Positions 35,801-46,608 of a stretch of 64,000 nucleotides of DNA are shown here, piece after piece. A model generated the notes under the pieces. The model did not search any database. It was not told the DNA's origin and saw nothing but the letters and a program-made list of their open reading frames with translations. The stretch is from Corticium candelabrum (Eukaryota; Porifera; Homoscleromorpha; Homosclerophorida; Plakinidae): assembly GCF_963422355.1 (NCBI RefSeq), contig NC_085093.1, positions 5,229,018 to 5,293,017 of the forward strand, in the 5' to 3' direction. Numbering within the stretch: position 1 is the stretch's first letter; the number at the start of each line of letters is the position of its first letter. A program made the position numbers and the translations under genes.

Positions 35801-38800
35801 AGTTGACTGCTGAGAAAGTTAACGAAGTATTTAAGTTGACTCCAAGTTGGATTATCGAGTCCGCAATTAGACAACAAGGTTTGCAAGCACGTTAGATGAG
35901 TTCCCTCTATGTTAGAGGCACGAAAAGTAAACGGATCAAGATTTTCATTTCTATTGTACCGTTCGAGATATTGAAATGCTCTCTGAACATTAGAATTTCG
36001 AAATTCTCTGTCGTCCATATCCGGGTCACCTACCTTTGGAGTTGCTCCACTAGTCAAATAGCGCTCTGCTTCCTCGGGTGAGTTGCAACTAACCGATGGC
36101 AACCAATCACAGAAACGAATATTTGCTTTCCGTTTAGAACCACTAACTTGGCGAGTCATAGTTGCTGATGCAACTCCACTTTGCTTTTGATCAATCATTG
36201 CAGCAGTCGACGTTATCTCTACAACATACAAATCGTCTTGACTCCGTCTCCAAACGTGTCCTTCGGAGTCAGAAATTTCTCCCAGTATCAGCAAACTGAA
36301 AAGGAAAATGTCCAATCCTTTGACTACACAAGGAGAAACGTCGATGTGAATGAGTCGCGCTAAAGGTGGTTCAGAGGAAGAAGACATCGGCAGCAAAATT
36401 TCCAATACCATGTTTGTGTTAACTTCTGTCTCATGTAACGGAATCACGAAATGAAGAGGCCTATTTGACGTGTTACAAAGACCAGTTCTCGCAAAGCGGT
36501 TTTGAGGAAGATCGCTCAACATTTGTGCGATGTGATCTATAAAGAACGATTTACCATCGCCTGCTCGACTTGATCTTACTACTCTTACAGAACTATTTTG
36601 GTGATCTAAAGACGCGGCAGAAAAGAGTTGTCCGCCTAAGCCGAGATGGCTAGAAGGCATTCTATAGAACTTGTCTCTAAGATAAGACTGAATTTCTGAT
36701 AACGACGGGAGAGGAACATTGGCTCTTCTGTAAGAGTCAAGAGCATCGATCATGTACGATTTACTTTCATTTTCAGCCGAGCAGCAAATGACCACCAACT
36801 TATAGGCAACATAACGCATTTTGCTGTGAAAATTCTGAGTTAACCTTTGAAACTCCTCCCAAGACTTCCTACTGACTTCGTAGCTCAGACTATCTGCCCT
36901 CGCCAGGCAAAAAAGGCGTCCGGGATTGGGATCTAGCAGCGCTCTCCGCCAAAACAAACAAATTTCTTCTACACAAGTAGTAGTAGTGCATATAAGAACT
37001 TCCTGAGCTGAAGGAAGAACCAAGCGAAAGTCGCGCATGTATAAGCTCAAGATTCCTCGTAACAAATCATTCTGATGAACAATGACGAGGTTAGGTTCTC
37101 CACTGCGAAATTGATCTGCAGGAAACGATCGTTCCGGCCAATTGGGAAAAGAAGACGCTAAATACTCCAATACCTTTCCAAGCATTTCTAATGACAAGTA
37201 AACCGATTTGACCGTTTGCTCTCGATCATCAGAACCTTCTTGCATTTGCTGCATAGAAGAATAGGAACACCAAACAAAATTCGTTCCTGGCAATTGAGTT
37301 AAAATCTGATTGCTTAGATGATCAATGCAATAGGCGACCGCCCTATTTAAATCCCGATTGTTTGCATTGAGTGCAACAATGGCAGATTCCCGCGAAAAGC
37401 CCATCTCTGTGATATGCCTGATGTCAGAATCACTCAGTAATTGATGGGCCATGTCTTCCAAGCCTGCAGGTTGTTGGGCAAAAAAATTGTGTGCTTTCTT
37501 CATGGCATCTTTTACTGCACAAATAGTGCACTTCGGATTGACGGCACCGAGAAGTGCCAACATTGTCCCAAGGCGAACGTCGCTATTGCCATCAACATTT
37601 AATTCACCCAAATACTGACGTAGAAGCAATAATTGAGGAGTAGTAAAATAATTAAGGCAATAATAATGAGAACGAAATGATTCCACTTCACGCTGCCAGT
37701 TGGCAAGATGCATTGACAAATTGTCTAGGTCATGCTTTAAGTCCTCAAGTAAAGATTTCAATTCACCTTCCTGTACTTTGCTCGCCACTCCTGTGTCCAC
37801 GGCAGACGAAATCTTTTTGCAACGATATTTGCGATTCCAGGAAAGGTAACGGTCGTGACCAGCCTTTCGCATCTTGATAAAGATTTTGGCTATCGATATA
37901 ACATGTTCTAAAACCTATAAGCAACATAACAGTCATAGCATATCCGCAAAATAGGACGAATGTGTACCGCCTTACATCGACGAAAGCATCCACATCGTCA
38001 GTTCGTGTCTTGTTATTACGTCCTGATATCAGCATCAGTTTGCTTTGCAAATCCAAGAGATCATGAAGACGAAACTCTTTTCCAGCGCCTGCTGTCTCGG
38101 TTCCCTCCGCTACAATCTGCAGCTTAATGCAATCTTCTGTTGTCAGACTGGAGAGAAACTGGTGACCTTTTGCGTCGATACAACCAACATGATACAAACC
38201 ACGCGAATTGATCATGTCCAATTGAGAGAAGGAAGAAACTTCTACTGAGCTCAAAGAATCTCTTGTTATTTTAAACTCTTCCAAGCACCTCTCACTGGAT
38301 TTCTAATCATAAGAACATATATACACAAATACACGAACAATGCAAAGGTAAAGCTGTCGTTTTACCCATTTCTGTATTAAATCCTTGTCTCGACTGAATG
38401 ACGTCAGCACAGTGGTGCAACATTTCTCGAATGCTTTAAATGTCATGTCATCCTTTGCTTTAAATAGAAGCGGTGCGAATCCAGCACAAGCAGCATGCAA
38501 ATGTGTCACTTTCACTGTTTCATAATCTCCTTCTTCTGCCGATTTAGTGGCTGCTAGTTCAACGAAAGTCTCGAGCTCTTTCCACTCTACATGAACACAA
38601 CGCAAGAACGCTTTTATACTTCTACTATAGGAGAGTCGGAATAAATTGGCTTACTTTTGATATCACGTCTGAGCCATAAAACTAAATTTGGAGCTTCAGT
38701 GAACGATTTCAAACAAGCAATATCCTCACAGGTTAACGAAGCTAAAAAATCGCTGGCAGATATTAAGTCATCTGTAAGAATTCGTATTGGTTGCTTTCGA

Positions 38801-41800
38801 AACTCAGGCGAGTCCTGTAAATAAACAGATATGCCGATGCGACTATATTAATAACACTTAGAATTAAAAAGCTAACCTGCCTGCAAATACTATCAATCTC
38901 TTTAAACCTACGAGAGAATTGTAATGTACACATGACATCCTTCAAAGTTTGTGCCACTACAATAGCATTTCTGAGTTTGCTGTATTTTTCTATTTGTTTC
39001 CTACGTTGTCGCTTCCATTCGGGGTCCTCTTGTTGTCCGCAAAAATCACTAATACAATCCAGTTCTTGATCAAGAATAACCGTTCCAGTTTCTGGGCTAC
39101 CAAACACAACTGACACTCGCTCAAGTGGCATACTTCCAGTTACAACTTCATTGCAAATGCTTTGCCATTGATGGGCAGACGGTTTACATATCATATCTAC
39201 AATCTCTGCCAGAGTAAGAGGAGGCTGCTTGTTGGTACGTGATTGAGCGACTTGCCTTCCAACGTCATTCAAGATGTGTTTGAAGATACAACTATTGCGT
39301 GCTTTCCAGGTAAGCTCGATGTACTGACGGTAACTTGAAAATTCCGAGAAACAAGACACGACCGCAGACTGACTACTGTCTTGCGGTGCAAGATTACGTA
39401 TTTCTTTGTTAAAAACGTCGGCCCTAATTTTACGCGTCAGTTGAATCAAATCTTCAGATGAGCTAAAGAGCTTACAAACGTCTACAAAATTTTCCAACAA
39501 ACGTCTTTCGCTTTCGTAAGCATGTAGTTGTCTCGTACGATTGTCAAGATACCTTTGGGCATCTGAGAAAATCTTGTGACTGCTTTGGTGATCGTCCCGT
39601 GTCTTGCACAAATCGAAAAAGGGAGCGGAATGCTCATTTATAACTTTAAGCTCACACACTCTTACCGAACCGTCTTTCAAAGTAGTTACTAAGTTTACCA
39701 ACAGTGATTCAGCCTTTGACACAAGCTCACAGCTTTCTCCCAAAAATTTTCTCGATTTACACTTTTTGCCTAAATGACAAAATTATTCCTACATTTCAAA
39801 AATGGATCAAAAATATTTACCCGTGAGACGAAAAAACGTAGTCCACAGTGGCCAAGATAGCAGATGCTGAACCCAAACTATCTTCTCTGTCAGAATAAGA
39901 GGATTTGATTTAGGGCAGCTTTTTGTCAAGATCAACTTCAGCATGTTGCTGGAGTGGTTGAGTTGATTTGATCTTGATATAAAAGTTGTCATTAGACTCT
40001 TGACTGCTTTCTCTTGATTTCCTCCTTTCTATATCATAGCAATACCTGTAAAGTCAATCATTCCTTAACATAGTGGCAAGCATCACCTCTAGCAATCGTT
40101 CTACTGCGTTTTCTGATATTTCTTGAAAAGCTCGATCAATAACTGGATGCAGTTCAGAATCGAATAACTGACAAGCCATTTCAACTAAAATTGCTTCATT
40201 GACCTACATGTACAGGAAAAACGTATCAAGAAATTTCTAAGCCGTGCGCAGAAATCAAACCTGTTGAAACCGACAACATAATTTCTGCTGAACAAAACTC
40301 CACCATATCTGCTGCAAAACGTCAGATAGCGCGTCACACTTAAGAACTGTATCCCACAGCTATGGTCCAATCACGAGTTACATAAATACACAAGCCTAGT
40401 GAAACTTATTGAGTGCAGGACCTTTAGTTCCTTTCTCAGAGAGCTTAAATCTTTTGAGCGATAATGATTTTTGTCCATCCACGTAGAAACGACTTGAATC
40501 GTTTCGTAGAGCTGTTTCTGAGCAAACAAGTCATCATCTTTCTGGCTGTTTTGATCACGAGCTTCCTTAAGCTCATGGCAGTCAGATTGCATAATTTCTA
40601 AAGTCTGAGAGCATACAGTCATTTGACGTATAAAACAGAATACTAGGTCTTTGCAGAAAATCAATAGTTCAAAACGGTTCATGTCTCTCCATTTCGTTTC
40701 TATGGCACGAATAAGCTGAACTGAAGCTATTACTCCCAATTTGTTTTGCGACTTGATGAAAGGCCAATCAGTGTGACTGCAAAAAATAATTATCTTATAG
40801 TGTACACTGAGACTTTCGTATGTATATGTGTACATTTCCGAAAGTTCCGTTTCAGATGCCTTGGCAAGAAGCAATGTCAGAAACTTATGCAAAAGATCAC
40901 CCTACGTACAAAATCATTAAGCAAGAGATAGCTGAAACGCAGTCGCCTTCATCCATCTGTTGAACCGTACCTTTCCTCTATCCATACGGCCGCTTAAGGG
41001 CATTCCCTGTAACTTTTGCTCCAAAGCTGTGACAAACACCGAAGGGTGAGCAGCATCAGAAAGGATAGCTTCAGGCAATTCTTCCAGCTTTAGACAATAC
41101 AGGAGCGCACGACCCGCTAGCTTGTCAGCAGCAATGAGAGGTTTCAAATCTTTAACAAGAGTCAACGCTGACCTAAATTTAGCAAACATGTAAGAAGTCA
41201 CGCACATACATGCCCAAACCAGTGAACACAAACCGTAATGGTGTTTGTTTGAGAAATATGCCAATTTCGTTCTTGATCCCTTCCAGTCCCCACCATCGTG
41301 ATGATGTTTCATCTGCCCTTTCAGGGTTGTGAAACGGTTTTATGTCACCGTTCAAGAAATGAAAAAGTGGTAGAGAAAATAGCCACTCAGCGAGCTTGGA
41401 TTTAATTGCTATTTCAATGACATGTCTGACGCTGTTTGCAGCTACTCTGTTAAAATCAATCGTATAGCATTACTGGATATACATACACTACTGCAATGTC
41501 ACGTTATATAGGAGCCTACCTTGTGTCGCCAATTACTTTCACTAAATCCTCGTAATCCAAACAGCGTTGGGATTCTGTATCTGGATGGATCAGCAGCGAT
41601 TTAAGCAAAGCCATGAGCTCATCTTTGTCCACGTTTAGGTGATACTTGCTAACTAGAATAGAAATTGCTACAGCCAATGTAAGACTACTCCTCGCAGTTG
41701 CCGTTGAAGAATCTTTCTTTAAAAATTGCAGTTGAGGTCTAATATGCTTCTTAATTGCCTGATACAAAAATAACAAAGCCGATACATTAATAAACTATTG

Positions 41801-44800
41801 GCTTTTGCAAGCAGAGTGGCACTAACCTCTGCAACATCTTGTTCAGTAAGATCACGGGGACGAAAACATCTCATCTTCCGCTCTGGTTGATTGTTCTCCC
41901 ATACGGGAACATTCGTTAATGACGCCACTACTTCAATAAATTCTGCTATGGCAACGTGAGCAGTCAAACTTTGATCAGTCTCGACAGATTGATTACAAAA
42001 CCCAGACCATCTTGGTAACAAAGCCTCCAGTGCTAATAACCTATTGCATCTGAAGTCAATATTTCCGAACCACCCTGGCTGTTTTCTCACGATGTCGTCG
42101 TACTTCCGATACACTCCTACACAGTACAGGCTTGTGAATCACTCAAAATACAGTTATCATTGATATTAGAATCAGTATGCGTCATTTATCAGGGCCAGCC
42201 GCAGGGTGGACTAGATGGGCTAAGGTTTACCCAACTTTTCTTTTGAAAATGGGACTTCCCAACAGGCTTTTGGCAAGAACTTCCGAAATATGAATTCAAA
42301 GAATTAAATAAATTAGCTATCTTTCACATTTGTTGTGGGCGGGTTTGGCCAAGTAAGAAACAGCCCCAACATCTGAATTGCGCCACCGGCCTTGTGTATA
42401 CGAACACATCACGAAGTTGTACAGTATTTATAATTTTATTAATTTAAGTTAACCTGATGCTTGTCCTTTCAATGCTTCAGGAATTACTAAAACCCTGTTA
42501 ACGATACCACGGTCCCATCCAGGTGCAACGAATTCGTATTCTGGCTTGGTCGAGACTTTCTTCCTCTTTTCGTGCCTTGGAACAACGACATACTTATATG
42601 GCATAGGTTTTCGCGTGATGGCAGTTGGTATGGTGCAACTTCCTCTTATTCTTATGTGTCTGGTGTTTCCAACATACCTATAAACGAGCCAATTTATATT
42701 AGTTGCATACATATACTCAGCTATACTTATATCAATATATCCAACATAATGCACTAACTCAAGAGCCTCCATGTCTACGCAATTCCAATTCCAATCTCCC
42801 AATTCAGGAGTTCCAAAGCGAATGTGAACTCCTTTGTCTTGCTGGTTTAGATCTAACTTCCATTCATCATGAATAACACCATGAAACTCTACGTCAACTC
42901 CAGGACAATTATGAAAATGATCTGGAGGTGGAGTGGCAGACTTCACTTTATCTGTACTCGAAGCATCGTTTGTCTGAGAATCCGAACTTCAATAGAGAAA
43001 TAAAGAAACAGCATACAATAATCAAAATCATTCAAATCTGCCACATATTACATAATACCGTTTGGCTCCAGATTCATAAATAGCCTTGCTGTCAGAAATC
43101 TCACTTGTAGTCTATTAACAACAAAAAAACAGTAAATATTTATTAATATATTCATAAAAATTCTTACCAAGATTGCAATCAGTGACAAACAATGTCGTAT
43201 CACAATTCGTTATTTAACTGTTGATTATCTACTACGCCGATAGACGCCATTCCCAAACTGAGCAAAGTAAATCTGTCAGCCGTGTCAAGAAAGATTCTGC
43301 ATGAGCTGTTCTATCAACAGGCGTAAAACTACCGAGCCAGAACAGAACAAAACGAACAAACCTTGCTAGCGTTTTAATTAAGTACTAATGTTTCTAATGT
43401 GTTGTGTAGCAAGTGCCATCAATATAACAATGACTACTCCGCCCCACATCTTTGGCGTCATCTACGGTAGAAACCACAAGAGGCTGATACGGGGGAGCTG
43501 GACCTGATGACTGGCCACTTCCCTTTGTGTTAGAGTTTTGAACACAACCTCGTACAAAGTATTGTATTTGTACATATACCTTAAATTTAAACTGAATACA
43601 AAGCACTTCCTTTTACTTTGATATATTTGATTTCTGTTATCATACAATAAGCACAAGGACGGCACATCCTTCTAGGGTGTTTACAGCAAAATGTCTTGTA
43701 TACTGTCTTTACACTAAGTGGATGTCAAAACTGAAGTGCTAGAATACCTACGTTGCCTAGTCTCATGCAAGTCATAGTGGTACAAAGCCAGGTACATGTA
43801 TGCACTTGTCTGATGCAAGAAAATGACCTTTCTGCTTCAGCACTAAAGGCCCGTATCCACAATTTCCTTGATTGAGTTTCCAAACATTAATGGCAACAAG
43901 ACAAATTTAATATCAATAACGCAGCGCGCTACGAGTCTTAGCTAATTCAAGCGTGTTATTCCATAGCATCAATGATCTAACAATTTTCTTAGGGTTACAG
44001 TTGTAACGGTTAGGGAGAAAGTTGTGAGGGTTAGAAATTAAGTTGCCATGGTTAGGATTAAAGTTGTTAGGGTTAGAGTTAGATTTGTGTGTGTTAGGGA
44101 CAAAGTTGAGAGTAGGGGCTAAAGTTGTAAGAGTTATGGTTAGAGTTGTGAGGATTAGGGTTAGAGTTGTGAGAGTTAAGGTTAGATTTGTAAAGGGGAA
44201 TTTAGAGTTAGAGTTGCCAGAATCAAGGTTAGAGATGTGAAAGTTAAGGGTAATGTTGTGAGCGTTAGGGCTAAAGTTGTGAGGGTTAGGGCTACATTTG
44301 CGAGGGTTAGGGCTAAACTTTAGAGGGTTAGAGCTAAAGTTGTAAAGGTTAGGATTAGAGTTGTGAAAGTTAACGCTAATGTTGTAAGAGTTAGGACTAA
44401 AATTGTGAGGGTTAGGGCTACATTTGCGAGGGTTAGGGCTAACCTTTGTAGGGTTAGAGCTAAAGCTATAAAGGTTAGGATTAGAGTTGCGAAGGTTTGG
44501 TTTAGTCCTCACAACTCTAACCCCTTATCATCACAACTCTAATCCTAATCCTCACAAATTTTAGCCGTAACTCTCATATATGTAGCCGTAACCCTCACAA
44601 CTTTAGTTCTATTCCTCACAAGCTTAGCCCTAAACCTTCACAACTCTAACCCTCACAAACTTAACCCTGACCATCACCCAAACTATCACAACTCTAACCC
44701 CCAATCTTCACAACTTAAACGTATGGTTATACTTGTGAGGATTAAGGCTGAGTTGTTAGCTAAACTACATGCCTGAAATGAATCCTTTAGCAGTCGTGCT

Positions 44801-46453
44801 AATAGTGACTCGCGTTAACAGTACAAGTGACGCACACCTCCTGTGGGCTTCCGGGACATCTGGAAACATGCCTGCATGGGCACGCCATTGAGATAGAACG
44901 AAAAGTAATTCTCGAACATAAGGCATCATCATCGGTGCTCAAACTTGTGTTATGGATTTTGTCTCAGTAATCCCATTGCAGTGCTGCTTCCAACTGATAA
45001 GTTCACTGTCCAAGTTATCCTCTGTCGGTATCAGCTGTTCGGTCCCCTTTAGATGTCTAAATTTCTACCGTTTCTTCTAAACTTTCCTTTGGTAGTGACC
45101 TCTGGTATTAAAACCCAGAGTTGAAAGTGCGGTCTTTATCGTTTGCAAAAATAAACTCAAGTTCAGAAGCATGGAGTCCAAAAACAAATTGTCAGTTTTA
45201 CTCTACAGCTGACCGCTCCCTTCAGCAAAATTCCGGCCAGTCCCTTACCACGTCACAATATGCAGCAGTTGTACGTACATTCCGTCGTTAGCACTCTTAG
45301 TAAAAGGCCACTTGTCGACAGATTAGACGAAATTTCTTCACCATCCTTTCAAAAGGTATTGCACCGAGTTATATGAGAAACTTCACATGAGCAGTGGGAA
45401 CCGGGCTAAAGATGGTCAGCACGGGTCGGCTCGCTTTTGAAAGGTTGTGCAAACGAGGGAGGGCCCAGCCGCGCTGGAATGGTCTACCTCCAACTGCAGT
45501 GCCTGCACGGTAGGCTCGGCTCGGGTCGGTTCGCATTTCTATATACTGCATGAAGGGCAACTAACTGCAGAACTGTATAGACTCTCACTTAGCCAGACCA
45601 TTACTCTCATGCTCGCGTAGCCATACCTTTGATGCAGCGTCTAGCACAAGCGTTTCTGACGTACCCGAGACCGTAAGTAGCAAACGTGGAGTTGCAAGAG
45701 ATACACATGCTAGGTGAAGCTGGTTCGCTTTTTCTGAACGCTATGTGAACAGAAAGCGGGCTCGGTTCGACTCGGCCCGGTTTGAAAAGAGGCTTGTGTG
45801 GAAAGGATATATAGTAGAGATGTACTGAAGCAGCGTAGGAACATAGATTTGGTCGAGAGGCACAAATTTGCCTAAAAGGGCGTGTCTCTGCACAACAATG
45901 CTAGGTAAATGTATATTATTTGTTTATCACATATTATATGCATGTAACGAAGCGAAAGACAGAAAAACAACATTAATTATTAATTAGTAATTATCACTAT
46001 AGAGTTACGTCAATGTTATTATTTTATACGTCTGTCATCATTGTATACTATAAGATCACTTGACGACTGGAAAGGTTGAGGGGTCACGTGCCCGAAGTGC
46101 CCTGCATGGTCCCGACTCCTATGTGTATCAGTAATATTATTGTATCAATTCAATATTGAGTTCTCTAAGCTGATCTCTTCTGAGATGATAGCCTACTCCG
46201 CAACAGCTGTTTCTGAAATTGGCTGTATCCATTCTAATGACGGTCCATAGCAATCCCAATCCCATGTCTTTTCTTTGCAACTAATAGGGTCTTCTGCTGA
46301 CTGGAAATCTCATCCCACAATGTACACATAAATTGGACTGACACACGTCATACGAAAGGCATATATAACCGTTTAAAATTTACACACACGCGCGCACTCG
46401 TGTACACATGTAAGCGCACGCTTACGCTCACGCAAAAGCTTGCACATCATACA

Positions 46454-46489
<36 letters not shown>

Positions 46490-46520
46490 CACTCACACAC
46501 AAACACACACACACACACAC

Positions 46521-46608
<88 letters not shown>

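Noticed and set aside
31531..37877. Plus-strand open frames within the giant exon
   Set aside because: Antisense shadows of the RNF213-like reading frame.
43913..44512. 199-codon frame of NPNPHNFSP heptads on the minus strand
   Set aside because: Arises from the 21-bp period of the minisatellite; no ATG context, splice link or non-repeat domain.
45380..45800. Possible GC-rich MITE with GGCTCGG / CGGCCCGG ends
   Set aside because: The inverted match between the ends is too weak and no target duplication was found.
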